Assembly: GCA_030529825.1 (NCBI GenBank)
Contig: JAUMWD010000006.1
Coordinates: forward strand, 22,720-86,719
DNA length: 64,000 nucleotides
From: Bacillota bacterium
GTDB taxonomy: Bacteria > Bacillota > Clostridia > Oscillospirales > Oscillospiraceae
Reading direction: 5' to 3'
In this document: positions 42,595-51,099 of the stretch, in pieces
How the letters are laid out: each line of letters opens with the position of its first letter
Numbering within the stretch: the stretch's first letter is position 1
Notes under the pieces: generated by a model
What the model was told of the DNA's origin: nothing
The model's database searches: none
Seen by the model: only the letters and a program-made list of their open reading frames with translations
Made by a program: the position numbers and the translations under genes

Positions 42595-43707
42595 ATGGTT
42601 GATTTTCACGGAATAATCTACGCCTACGGCGGAACTCCCAATCTCGATCAGCTTGTGCGCACCCGCACCGCTGCCTCCATGCCCTTCTGCGGCAGATACA
42701 GGCTCATCGACTTCGCCCTTTCCTCCATGATGAACGCAGGCATCCACAATGTGGGTGTCATCATGCAGCGCGATTATCAGTCCCTGCTTGACCATCTGGG
42801 CAGCGGCAAGGACTGGGACATGGGCAGAAAAATCGGCGGCCTGAAGATGCTTCCTCCCTTTGGTCTCCCCGAGTATCACACAGGCAACTACAACGGCACC
42901 ATTGAGGCTCTCAACGCCGTGAGGACCTATGTGGAGAGCATCAGAGAAAAAAATATCGTCATGATGCACGGCAATCTTGCCGCAAACCTCGACCTGGAGG
43001 ATATTCTCCGCAGACACATTAAAAGCGGCGCGGAGATAACCGCCATCTGCACCGACAGCACACCCGAATACAAGCACCACCGCTACATCGTCGATGCCGA
43101 CGGCTTTGCCCGTAAAATGGCCTTTAATCAGCATGGCGCAGGCGAGGGTATTGCCTCCCTGGAGGCATATGTGATCTCCAAGGAGCTGCTCCTGGGATTC
43201 ATGGATTACTGCTTCACGGAGAACAAGTATCATTTCCACCGTGACGCCATTGCAAACTATCTTGAAAACGGCGGCAAGGTGAATGTCTGCGTTCACTCCG
43301 GCTATGCAAAACGTATAATGAGTACCGAGAGCTACTTCCGCAGCAGCATGGAGGCGCTCAGTCCCGATGTCCGCAGCGAGCTGTTCCCCGTTGACCGCCC
43401 CGTTCGCACCAAGAGCGAGGAAGATGTCAGCACCTATTACGGCGAAAACGCCGTCTCAAAATGCAGTCTCGTTGCCGACGGCTGCATAGTTGAGGGCGAG
43501 CTTAAGGGCTCCGTGGTCTTCTCCGATGTCCGCATAGGCAAGGGCGCAAAGCTCACAAACTGCATCGTAATGCGCGGCTGCAGAATCGGCGAGGGCGTGG
43601 AGCTCACAAACTGCATTGTTGACAAAAACTGCAGCATCGGTGCATATCAGACGCTGATGGGCTCCCCTGCGCTTCCCATAGTTATTCCGAAATCCAGTAA
43701 AATTTGA
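42595..43707 (+). CDS. glgD: GlgD, regulatory subunit of ADP-glucose pyrophosphorylase
   Basis: A 370-residue GlgC paralogue. It keeps CGRYRLIDFALSSMMNAG and a beta-helix C-terminus, but the N-terminal GGxGxRL loop is lost (YAYGGTPNLDQLVRTRTA), as expected of GlgD. In Firmicutes GlgC and GlgD form a heterotetramer with higher activity. It begins 3 bp after glgC. Confidence 0.93.
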   Translation: MVDFHGIIYAYGGTPNLDQLVRTRTAASMPFCGRYRLIDFALSSMMNAGIHNVGVIMQRDYQSLLDHLGSGKDWDMGRKIGGLKMLPPFGLPEYHTGNYNGTIEALNAVRTYVESIREKNIVMMHGNLAANLDLEDILRRHIKSGAEITAICTDSTPEYKHHRYIVDADGFARKMAFNQHGAGEGIASLEAYVISKELLLGFMDYCFTENKYHFHRDAIANYLENGGKVNVCVHSGYAKRIMSTESYFRSSMEALSPDVRSELFPVDRPVRTKSEEDVSTYYGENAVSKCSLVADGCIVEGELKGSVVFSDVRIGKGAKLTNCIVMRGCRIGEGVELTNCIVDKNCSIGAYQTLMGSPALPIVIPKSSKI

Positions 43708-43731
43708 TTTTAGGCCGAAAGGTATCCGTAT

Positions 43732-46137
43732 ATGAAAAGCGAAATATCCCGGGATGAAGTACGCAGCGCCATTGAGGATAAGCTCTGCGCCTACTTCGGA
43801 GTTACAATAGAAAAAGCCACCGACGATCAGGTGTTTCAGGCAAGCGCCATGGTCATCCGCGAGATTATGAGCCGTCTCCTGGCCATAGAAGAATCCCGCC
43901 GCGGTGACCGTGAGGTGCATTATATGTCCATGGAATTTCTCATGGGCAGAAGCCTCATAAAAAACGCCTTCAATTTAGGCATTTCAGAGGCCCTCACCGG
44001 CGCGCTGGAGGACATGGGCCGCAGCGCCGCAGACATCTTTGAGGCGGAAAACGACGCAGGCCTGGGCAACGGCGGTCTGGGCCGTCTTGCCGCCTGCTAC
44101 ATGGACAGCATGGCGTCTTTGGGAATTCCCGCCACGGGCTATTCCATCTGCTACGAGTTAGGTATTTTCCGTCAGAAGATTCAGGACGGAAAGCAGACCG
44201 AGGTGGCCGACGACTGGCGCAAGAGTGCCGAAAGCTGGCTCATTCCCCGCAACGAGGACGCCGTTGAAATCCGCTTCGGCGGCCAGATTTCTCCCCGCTG
44301 GGACTACTTCGGCAGATACCACGCGGAGCACACGGGCTACACCACCGTCACCGCCGTACCCCGTGATATGCTCATTGCAGGCTTCGGCGGCAAAACCGTG
44401 AACACCCTGCGCCTGTGGGACGCGAGAAGCACCAGCGCCCTTGATATGTACCTCTTCTCCGAGGGCGAATATGTCAAGAGCATGGAGCAGCGCACCATGT
44501 CGGAGGTCATCACCAAGGTGCTTTACCCCGCCGACGACCACATTGAAGGCAAAATTCTCCGTCTCAAGCAGCAGTATTTCTTCGTCTCCGCCACGGTGCA
44601 GACCATCGTGAAAAAGCACATGGAAAGATACGGCGACATAAGGAGCTTTGCAAAGCACCATGTCATTCAGATTAACGACACCCACCCCACACTTGTTATT
44701 CCCGAGCTCATGCGCATTTTCATGGACGAATACGACATGGACTGGGATGAGGCCTGGGAAATCGTCACCGCCGCCGTTGCCTACACCAACCACACCGTCA
44801 TGAGCGAGGCACTTGAAAAATGGCCTCAGGAGCTCGTTCAGAAGCTCCTGCCCCGTGTGTGGGAAATTCTCTGCGAGATTAATCGCCGCTGGTGCGACTA
44901 CCTTGTTTCCAAATTCGGCAACAGCGAAAAGGTGGGCCGCAACCTCATCATCCGCAACGGACAGGTGCATATGGCAAACCTCTGCCTTGCCGCCTGCTTC
45001 AAGGTCAACGGCGTTTCCGGTCTGCACGGCGAAATTCTGAAAAACGACCTCTTTAGGGACATAAACGAGCTGCGCCCCGAGCGCTTCACCTATGTCACCA
45101 ACGGCATCGACCACCGCCGCTGGCTCTCCCAGATAAATCCCCGTCTCCACGGGCTTGCCGCCGAGCTTTTAGGCAGCGAAGACTTCCTCACCCGTCCCGA
45201 AGAGCTTATCCGTCTTGCGGACTTTGCCCAAGAGCCACGGGTGCAGAAAAGAGTGCTGGAAATCAAGCAGCTGAACAAGGCGGACTTTGCCGAATTTGCT
45301 CTGCGAAACGACGGCTTTGTGCTGAACACCGACGCCATTATGGATGTTCAGGTGAAGCGTCTCCACGAGTATAAGCGCCAGCTTCTGTGCGCCATGCTCA
45401 TAACCCGTCTGCAGATGCAAATCCACGACAAGCCCAACGCAGAATTCAAGCCCCGCACCTTTGTTTTCGGCGCAAAGGCCGCCGCAGGCTACCGCACTGC
45501 GAAGCGCATAATCGAGCTCATCTGCTCTCTTGCAAAGGATGTTAACGGCGATCCTCTGTGCAAGGATAAGCTGCAGGTCTACTTCATGGAAAACTACCGC
45601 GTTTCCGCCGCCGAGGCGCTCATGCCCGCAGCCCAGGTTTCCCAGCAGATTTCCACCGCAGGCAAGGAGGCCTCCGGTACCGGCAACATGAAGCTTATGC
45701 TCAACGGTGCGGTGACCATCGGCACCCTTGACGGTGCCAATGTTGAAATGTATGAGCGCCTGGGCGACAGAAATATGTTCCTCTTCGGTCTCCGCACGGA
45801 GGAGGTCATCGCTCTGAAGGAGCGCGGCTACAATCCCCTTTCCATAGCAGAAAAGGACCCGGAGCTCATGGAGGTTCTCAACCGCTTCTCCTCAGGCTTC
45901 TCCGACGGCAAGAGCTATTCCGACCTGGTTTCCGACCTTCTCTACAAGGGCGATCCCTATATGCTCATTGCGGACTACCGCGACTATGTGAGCACCCACG
46001 ACAGGCTCTATTCCGCAATCTCCAACGAGAATGAGCTTGCCCGACTTTCACTTATGAACACCGCGGAAAGCGGGATTTTCGCCGCTGACCGCGCCATAAA
46101 GGAGTATGCCGAAAGCATATGGAACATAAAACTGTAA
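43732..46137 (+). CDS. glgP: Glycogen/alpha-glucan phosphorylase
   Basis: An 801-residue GT35 enzyme of normal length, releasing glucose-1-phosphate from glycogen. The PLP Lys lies in STAGKEASGTGNMKLMLNGA, and VKRLHEYKRQ and NDTHPTLVIPELMR match the family. It is in the same operon as the synthesis genes glgC/glgD, so synthesis and breakdown share a transcript; no glgA or glgB lies in the window. Confidence 0.95.
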   Translation: MKSEISRDEVRSAIEDKLCAYFGVTIEKATDDQVFQASAMVIREIMSRLLAIEESRRGDREVHYMSMEFLMGRSLIKNAFNLGISEALTGALEDMGRSAADIFEAENDAGLGNGGLGRLAACYMDSMASLGIPATGYSICYELGIFRQKIQDGKQTEVADDWRKSAESWLIPRNEDAVEIRFGGQISPRWDYFGRYHAEHTGYTTVTAVPRDMLIAGFGGKTVNTLRLWDARSTSALDMYLFSEGEYVKSMEQRTMSEVITKVLYPADDHIEGKILRLKQQYFFVSATVQTIVKKHMERYGDIRSFAKHHVIQINDTHPTLVIPELMRIFMDEYDMDWDEAWEIVTAAVAYTNHTVMSEALEKWPQELVQKLLPRVWEILCEINRRWCDYLVSKFGNSEKVGRNLIIRNGQVHMANLCLAACFKVNGVSGLHGEILKNDLFRDINELRPERFTYVTNGIDHRRWLSQINPRLHGLAAELLGSEDFLTRPEELIRLADFAQEPRVQKRVLEIKQLNKADFAEFALRNDGFVLNTDAIMDVQVKRLHEYKRQLLCAMLITRLQMQIHDKPNAEFKPRTFVFGAKAAAGYRTAKRIIELICSLAKDVNGDPLCKDKLQVYFMENYRVSAAEALMPAAQVSQQISTAGKEASGTGNMKLMLNGAVTIGTLDGANVEMYERLGDRNMFLFGLRTEEVIALKERGYNPLSIAEKDPELMEVLNRFSSGFSDGKSYSDLVSDLLYKGDPYMLIADYRDYVSTHDRLYSAISNENELARLSLMNTAESGIFAADRAIKEYAESIWNIKL

Positions 46138-47006
46138 TCGTAATCGGCGCCGTAAACATGGATATCTGCGGGCGTCCCAATAAAGCCCCCAATATGCAGG
46201 ATTCAAACCCCGGAACGGTGAGCATGACTCCCGGCGGTGTGGGCAGAAATATCGCCCACAACCTGCGTCTGCTGGGCCTTGATGTAAAGCTCGTCGCCGC
46301 CATCGGCAGCGATGTCTACGGTGAGGGCATATACAGAAGCTGTACGGAAAACGGCATTGATATGAGCATGTGCCGCCGCATAAAGGGCGGACGCACCTCC
46401 ACCTATCTCTATGTCACCGATGACAAGGGCGAAATGATGATGGCTGTCAGCGACATGGACATTTCCGCCAGCATTACCCCCTCCTATCTGTCTCTGCTGC
46501 TGGACAAATTAAACGCCGCAAACGCCGTTGTTTTAGACGGAAATCTCTCGCCGGAGACGCTGCGGTGGATTGGAGAAAATGTCACCGCGCCCCTGTATGC
46601 CGATCCCGTTTCCATCACCAAGGCAGAGCGCATGAAGCCCATTCTCGGAAAGCTCACCGCCTTTAAGCCCAACGAGGTCGAGGCCATGAGCATGACGGGC
46701 GAAAGCACCTCGCTTTTCGCCGCGGAGGCCCTTTTGGACATGGGCGTAAAGCGGGTATTCGTAAGCCTCGGTGCTGACGGAATCGTTGCCGCCGAGGGCA
46801 GCGAGGTAATAAAGCTCCCCTGCGCCGCAGCAGACATTGTGAACACCACGGGCTGCGGAGATGCGGCCACCGCCGCCATCGTCTGGGCCGGTGTAAACGG
46901 TCTCGACCTTGCGGAAACCGCCGACGCGGCAATGAAGGCCGCGGCTATGGCCATTGAATGCGAGGAAACGGTTAATCCCGACCTCTGCGCCGAGCTGTTA
47001 ATGTAA
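46119..47006 (+). CDS. PfkB-family carbohydrate (possibly pseudouridine) kinase
   Basis: A 295-residue ribokinase-fold kinase. It has the N-terminal GG motif (MTPGGVGRNIAHNL) and the C-terminal anion hole with catalytic Asp (NTTGCGDAATAA). The N-terminal VIGAVNMDICG and GGVGRNIA pattern resembles pseudouridine kinases (PsuK), though no psuG is adjacent. It overlaps glgP by 19 bp, with AAGGAG 14 bases upstream inside glgP, so translation may be coupled. The substrate is uncertain. Confidence 0.82.
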   Translation: MEHKTVIVIGAVNMDICGRPNKAPNMQDSNPGTVSMTPGGVGRNIAHNLRLLGLDVKLVAAIGSDVYGEGIYRSCTENGIDMSMCRRIKGGRTSTYLYVTDDKGEMMMAVSDMDISASITPSYLSLLLDKLNAANAVVLDGNLSPETLRWIGENVTAPLYADPVSITKAERMKPILGKLTAFKPNEVEAMSMTGESTSLFAAEALLDMGVKRVFVSLGADGIVAAEGSEVIKLPCAAADIVNTTGCGDAATAAIVWAGVNGLDLAETADAAMKAAAMAIECEETVNPDLCAELLM

Positions 47007-47009
47007 GCA

Positions 47010-47048
47010 AAAAGCACCTGTATCTTTTTTAGATACAGGTGCTTTTTT
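47010..47048 (+). terminator. Intrinsic terminator of the glg operon
   Basis: A 15-16-bp stem (AAAAGCACCTGTATC and its complement) around a T-rich loop, followed by six T. Confidence 0.92.
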
Positions 47049-47179
47049 GCCCGGGCAGCCTTTGAAAAAACGCGCGGCACACCGGGGGTGATGCGCCGCA
47101 CGCTCTCAATGGGGGAGAAAAGAATATTTGCATCTGAAAAAACAATTTAATGGGCGATTGTTTATCAGGAAACAGCATT

Positions 47180-48499
47180 TTATGCCAGGTCGCGGTAGAG
47201 GAACAGCACGACCTGATAGCGCTCGCAGGGCTCACCAACACCGAAATGGGTGGAGTCAATGCCCGTGGTCACGCCCGTTTTATATGCCCACAGCACCGCA
47301 TTATAGCAGTAGCTGCCGTAGGAAAGGTCAACAAAGGGATTTGCGCAGCTCACAGCGGGACTGCCGTGATACTTCCACAGCATGGTCACAAACTGCTCCC
47401 GGGTTACTGTGCGGTCAGGGCTGAAGTGTGTGGCATCCGTTCCGCCGGTGATGCCCTTCTGATATGCCCACATAACCGCGTCATAGCAGTACGAGTCTCT
47501 TTTTACATCCGTGAAGGGATTGGATACCCCCTTGGCGGAGGGACAGCCTGCAGCGCGCCAGAGGAAGGTCACTACCTGCCCTCTCGTGCAGTCGTCATTG
47601 GGGCTGAAATGATAGGCGTCGGTGCCGCCGGTGATGTCATTTTTGTATGCCCACTGCACCGCCCTGAAGTAGACGGCGCCGCTGCTGACATCAACAAAGG
47701 GGTTGGCGGAATTAACGCCGGTTCCGACTTTGACGAAAACGGTTTTGGAGTAGCTTCCGCAGCGTACGGTGAGCTCCGCAGCGCCGTTGCTAACGCCCTT
47801 AATCGTGAATACATTGACCTGCGCGCCCTCAACTCTCACAACGGCGGGATTCGAGCTTGTACAGCTTATTATCTCCGTGGCATATACGGGGCTCGGGATG
47901 CCGGAAATCTTCGCTGTGTCGCCCACAGACAGGCTTACGGAGCTTTTATCAACGGCAACACCCGTAGGCGCAACATAGAAGCCGTCGGAGGCACCGGAGC
48001 AGCTTTCGCCGCCGGCAAATTCCTGTGTCCAGTAATAGGTGTAGGCGGAGCCGGAGGCATACTTGTAGCCCACTCCCATGTAGCTGTAATTGCCGCTGAG
48101 GATATTTGCCCGGTGGCCGGATGAATTCATCCACTGCGTCACGGTATCGTAGGGAGCCGCTTTGCCGCCGGCGATGTTTTCCGCAATATAGCCGCCGCTG
48201 ACGCCTGCGGATTTCAGCGCGGTGGACCACTTTGTGCCGTTAGGCCGCGTATGGCTGAAGCTGCTCACGATTTCGCCGGCTCTTGTTCCGGCGGCGCTCT
48301 GAAGCGCAGAGGTAGTTTTCAGCGGGGAAAGACCGTTTCTGCTTCGCTCCACATTTGTCCAGAACAGGACGGCGTTCTCATAATACTCATCGGTGGATTT
48401 TGCGGCTGCGTCCGGGGTTATCAGTGCGCAAAGGAGAATTACGGCCGCGAGAACCGCACAGCCTAATCTCAAAAGGCACTTCTTCAGAATGTCAGTCAT
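47180..48499 (-). CDS. Secreted CAP-domain protein with three SLH domains
   Basis: A 439-residue surface protein. The ATG at 48499 has AAGGAA upstream. A signal peptide (residues 1-33, core LGCAVLAAVILLCALI, cut near AAA) precedes a CAP/SCP domain (about 38-160) with FSHTRPNG, YIAENIAGG and SGHRANIL. A Big2-like beta domain follows (VDKSSVSLSVGDTAKISG), then three SLH repeats from about 262, each with WAYKNDITGG-type and FSP..TR motifs. The SLH repeats should anchor it to wall polymer. CAP function in bacteria is largely unknown. Confidence 0.9.
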   Translation of the reverse strand: MTDILKKCLLRLGCAVLAAVILLCALITPDAAAKSTDEYYENAVLFWTNVERSRNGLSPLKTTSALQSAAGTRAGEIVSSFSHTRPNGTKWSTALKSAGVSGGYIAENIAGGKAAPYDTVTQWMNSSGHRANILSGNYSYMGVGYKYASGSAYTYYWTQEFAGGESCSGASDGFYVAPTGVAVDKSSVSLSVGDTAKISGIPSPVYATEIISCTSSNPAVVRVEGAQVNVFTIKGVSNGAAELTVRCGSYSKTVFVKVGTGVNSANPFVDVSSGAVYFRAVQWAYKNDITGGTDAYHFSPNDDCTRGQVVTFLWRAAGCPSAKGVSNPFTDVKRDSYCYDAVMWAYQKGITGGTDATHFSPDRTVTREQFVTMLWKYHGSPAVSCANPFVDLSYGSYCYNAVLWAYKTGVTTGIDSTHFGVGEPCERYQVVLFLYRDLA

Positions 48500-48676
48500 G
48501 AAATCTTCCTTATACATTATTCGGCAGACGAAAGCTTCCTTTCGTTCTCATCTATATGTGACGGAAGTATTCGCCTTATATTTCAGATTTCAGATAAAAT
48601 AACATTTTTAAAAACTTTTTAAAGCATTTTTCGCCGAAAACACGCCAAATATTGTAATTTTCTTCCTGAAAAGCGC

Positions 48677-48708
48677 AAAAAAAGACCGTTCCCTTCGGAA
48701 CGGTCTTT
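48677..48708 (-). terminator. Intrinsic terminator of rplJL
   Basis: AAAGACCGTTCC (48681-48692) pairs exactly with GGAACGGTCTTT (48697-48708), loop CTTC, and the A-run at 48677-48683 is the T-tract on the minus strand. Confidence 0.93.
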
Positions 48709-48725
48709 TATTTGTAAGTAATAAA

Positions 48726-49094
48726 TTACTTGATTTCGACAGTTGCGCCGACAGCCTCGAGCTGTGCCTTGATAGCTTCTGCGTCTTCCTTGGAGATGCC
48801 TTCCTTGAGCTTTGCAGGAACGCCTTCTACCATTGCCTTTGCCTCTGCGAGGCCCAGGCCGGTGATGCCGCGGACTTCCTTGATGACCTTGATCTTCTCT
48901 GCGCCGAAGCTGGTCATAACAACGTCAAACTCGGTCTTTTCTGCAACTGCTTCTGCTGCGCCTGCTGCGGGAGCTGCTGCTGCTGCGACTGCGGAAACGC
49001 CGAAGGTTTCGCAAATACCGTCTACGAGTTCCTTGAGCTCGAGAACGGAGAGAGCCTTGATCTCTTCGATCATAGCGGTGATTTTTTCACTCAT
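48726..49094 (-). CDS. rplL: Ribosomal protein L7/L12
   Basis: A 122-residue stalk protein. The N-terminal dimerisation helices ([18 protein letters not shown]) are joined by an Ala-rich hinge to the globular domain with [20 protein letters not shown]. It recruits translation GTPases. It lies 40 bp after rplJ and ends at a strong terminator. Confidence 0.97.
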   Translation of the reverse strand: MSEKITAMIEEIKALSVLELKELVDGICETFGVSAVAAAAAPAAGAAEAVAEKTEFDVVMTSFGAEKIKVIKEVRGITGLGLAEAKAMVEGVPAKLKEGISKEDAEAIKAQLEAVGATVEIK

Positions 49095-49134
49095 TTTAAT
49101 TTTCCTCCAAATAATTTACATTAGTGTGCAGCAA

Positions 49135-49662
49135 TTATTCTGCTGCTTCTGCGGGTGCGGGTGCGCCGCCCATTTTTTCTGCGACTTCGCTGAGGCATAC
49201 TGCCAGACCTGCAATGATGGAATTGAGGGTGCCGGCCAGCTGACCGTAAAGGTCGTTCTTGGAAGTCAGGGTGGACAGAGCTGCGATCTCCTGCTCGGAA
49301 AGGATCTTGCCCTCCATGAATGCTGCTTTGACATTGAACTTGTCACCCAGCTTCTTGGAGTAATCTGCAATGATACGGAAGGGAGCGATGGGATCTTCGC
49401 TGCTGGTTGCCAGAGAGGTGCTGCCGTTGAGGACGGAATCAAGTGCGTTCATTCCGAGCTTGTCGATAGCAATTCTGGTAAGAGTGTTCTTGACGACGGT
49501 GTAGTCAACGCTTTCCTTGCGCATCTCGGTACGAAGTGCGGTGTCTTCTGCTACGGTGATACCCTGATAGTCAACGAAGATACCTGCGCTTGCTCCCTGA
49601 ATACGCTCGACCAGTGCTTCTACGATCGCCTGCTTTTCGCTGAGAACTTTTGCGTTAGGCAT
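49135..49662 (-). CDS. rplJ: Ribosomal protein L10
   Basis: A 175-residue stalk base protein. The ATG at 49662 has GGAGGTG upstream; the longer frame reads through the L10 leader RNA and is not real. Features are NAKVLSEKQAIVEALVE at the start, VKNTLTRIAIDK, and a C-terminal helix plus Ala-rich tail that holds L7/L12 dimers. Its synthesis is probably controlled by L10(L12)4 binding the leader. Confidence 0.97.
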   Translation of the reverse strand: MPNAKVLSEKQAIVEALVERIQGASAGIFVDYQGITVAEDTALRTEMRKESVDYTVVKNTLTRIAIDKLGMNALDSVLNGSTSLATSSEDPIAPFRIIADYSKKLGDKFNVKAAFMEGKILSEQEIAALSTLTSKNDLYGQLAGTLNSIIAGLAVCLSEVAEKMGGAPAPAEAAE

Positions 49663-49680
49663 GTGTGTTTTTTCACCTCC

Positions 49681-49812
49681 ACACGATTTATCCGCGCCCG
49701 TAAGAAAAAGAAAAACCTCCGTGGCATAAAGACACAGAGGTGTTAAGCAATCAAAATTATGATGCCATCCTCGGCAGGATTTACACTTTCGAAACCTGCT
49801 GTCTTTGGAGCG
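49681..49812 (-). promoter_or_regulatory. Ribosomal protein L10 leader
   Basis: The leader of rplJ holds the usual AAAGACAGCAGGT and CCTGCCGAGG pairing region (about 49807-49770). Further on, ACCTCTGTG pairs with CACGGAGGT and is followed by a T-run (TTTTTCTTTTTC), which forms an attenuator before the rplJ ribosome site. Confidence 0.85.
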
Positions 49813-49819
49813 CCCGATA

Positions 49820-49848
49820 AACATATCAAAAAAGTCCTTGTTTGTCAA
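49820..49848 (-). promoter_or_regulatory. Promoter of rplJL
   Basis: On the minus strand TTGACA (49848-49843) and TATGTT (49825-49820) are separated by 17 bp. The -35 is perfect. Confidence 0.8.
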
Positions 49849-49859
49849 GGACTTTTTTA
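49829..49859 (-). terminator. Terminator of folT overlapping the rplJ promoter
   Basis: AAGTCCTTG/CAAGGACTT flanked by A- and T-runs forms a strong symmetric hairpin between the folT stop (49874) and the L10 leader. The rplJ -35 box lies in its arm and loop. Confidence 0.85.
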
Positions 49860-49873
49860 GAATTTTTTTAATT

Positions 49874-50392
49874 TTATTCGTTCCTCAGGCGCATTATTTC
49901 CCCGTAAAGGGTATTTGAAGAGGAAAGCACCGTGATTACCGCGGTCTGCAGGGCCAGCATGACGCCGAATTCCGCCAAACGAGTCACGAACAGGGGCCAG
50001 AAGGGCGGCCCGTAGACAAAGGAAATCATGGCTGTATTGGCCAGCATGGTGACGCACAGGCCGTAGCACAGCGCCGCTAAAAAGCCACGCAGAAAATTCG
50101 GGCGCCTCCTGTAGAGGAAAAGTCCGAAGATTGCGCCGCCTAAAGCCGCCGTTACCGTAAAGCCCGGGAAGTAAGCTCCCGTGGGAAACAGCACCGCGCC
50201 CAAGACATCGGAAAGAGCCGCGGCAACGCCTGCCCACACGGGGCCGTAGAGCATGGCGCACAGCACAATTGCGGCAAAGCCGATGCCAATCTTCAGGGTG
50301 AGCACATTCAGCGCAAGCACTCGGGAAAAGGCTATATCAAAGGCCACGGTCATAGCTATGATTATTATTTTTTTGGTGATGTTATTTTTCAT
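49874..50392 (-). CDS. folT: ECF transporter S component, folate type
   Basis: A 172-residue membrane protein with five to six helices that reads as an ECF substrate-binding subunit of the folate (FolT) type. Supporting pieces are VAFDIAFSRVLALNVLTLKIGIGF near the N-terminus, the GPVWAGVAAALSDVLGAVLF loop and the Tyr/Pro segment PTGAYFPGFTVTAALGGAIFG. It captures the vitamin for a shared EcfAA'T motor encoded elsewhere. It starts 1 bp after the CPBP gene. Confidence 0.85.
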   Translation of the reverse strand: MKNNITKKIIIIAMTVAFDIAFSRVLALNVLTLKIGIGFAAIVLCAMLYGPVWAGVAAALSDVLGAVLFPTGAYFPGFTVTAALGGAIFGLFLYRRRPNFLRGFLAALCYGLCVTMLANTAMISFVYGPPFWPLFVTRLAEFGVMLALQTAVITVLSSSNTLYGEIMRLRNE

Positions 50393-50393
50393 A

Positions 50394-51098
50394 TTACAAT
50401 GTTGTCATCAGCTGCAAAACACCTACGGCATTTACGCTCATGTGGAAGAAAATACAGGTCCACAGGGAGCCGCTTCTTTCATAGCACCAGCAGAGGGCAA
50501 AGGAGGCGGGAATATACTGCAGCGCAAACAGCAGATACTTTACATCAACAAACGCCGCATACTGCCAAATATGATATACGGAAAAAGCAATAATGCAGAC
50601 CGCATAGGCAAGCGCGCGGCTTTTATGATACAGTCCGCAGAAAATTCCTCCCCGGAAAATCGTCTCCTCCACAATGGGCGCCATAAACACCGTGACGGCA
50701 ATCATTATGCTTCGGGCAGTCCGGGCGCTTCCCTCGATGGCGGTCTGATTGGGATTTTCATTGGAGAAAAAGGGGAAAAGGGAAAGGAGCCTGCCGAGGA
50801 CCATGTTCAGAAGTATATAAATTCCCCAGGCGAGGAGGAAACCCGCAAGGGCATCCCCGGGCCTGTCCAAAAGGCTGTCAAAGCTGCGGCGAAGGTATCC
50901 GCCGGCAAACACAAACACCAGAGCAAGACTTATGGCATAGTAGGCAAAATTAAGCTGGCCGTCGGAAAGGCCAAACATATCCCAACCATCCTTAACGGCA
51001 ATTGAAACTCCCATGGGGAAGACAAAGATGTGAAATACAAGCAGGGCCAAAAGGCCCCATTCTTCACTCTTTTTCAGTCTGTCGGTCATGTGACGCAT
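50394..51098 (-). CDS. CPBP-family intramembrane metalloprotease
   Basis: A 234-residue polytopic protein of the CAAX-protease/bacteriocin-processing family. The Glu-Glu motif is VEETIFRGG near residue 140, followed by FSVYHIWQYA (second motif His) and FFHMSVNAVG (last motif His and Asn), so the predicted metal site is complete. GAGGGG lies five bases before the ATG at 51098. The substrate is unknown. It is 1 bp after mutS. Confidence 0.88.
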   Translation of the reverse strand: MRHMTDRLKKSEEWGLLALLVFHIFVFPMGVSIAVKDGWDMFGLSDGQLNFAYYAISLALVFVFAGGYLRRSFDSLLDRPGDALAGFLLAWGIYILLNMVLGRLLSLFPFFSNENPNQTAIEGSARTARSIMIAVTVFMAPIVEETIFRGGIFCGLYHKSRALAYAVCIIAFSVYHIWQYAAFVDVKYLLFALQYIPASFALCWCYERSGSLWTCIFFHMSVNAVGVLQLMTTL

Positions 51099-51099
51099 A

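Noticed and set aside
47250-47720. Long repeats in the CAP-SLH gene as a possible CRISPR or tandem array
   Set aside because: They are the three SLH domains, diverged at DNA level and in frame.
49663-49848. N-terminal extension of L10
   Set aside because: The frame stays open through the leader RNA, but the Cys/His-rich translation is not ribosomal and the GGAGGTG site fixes the start at 49662.
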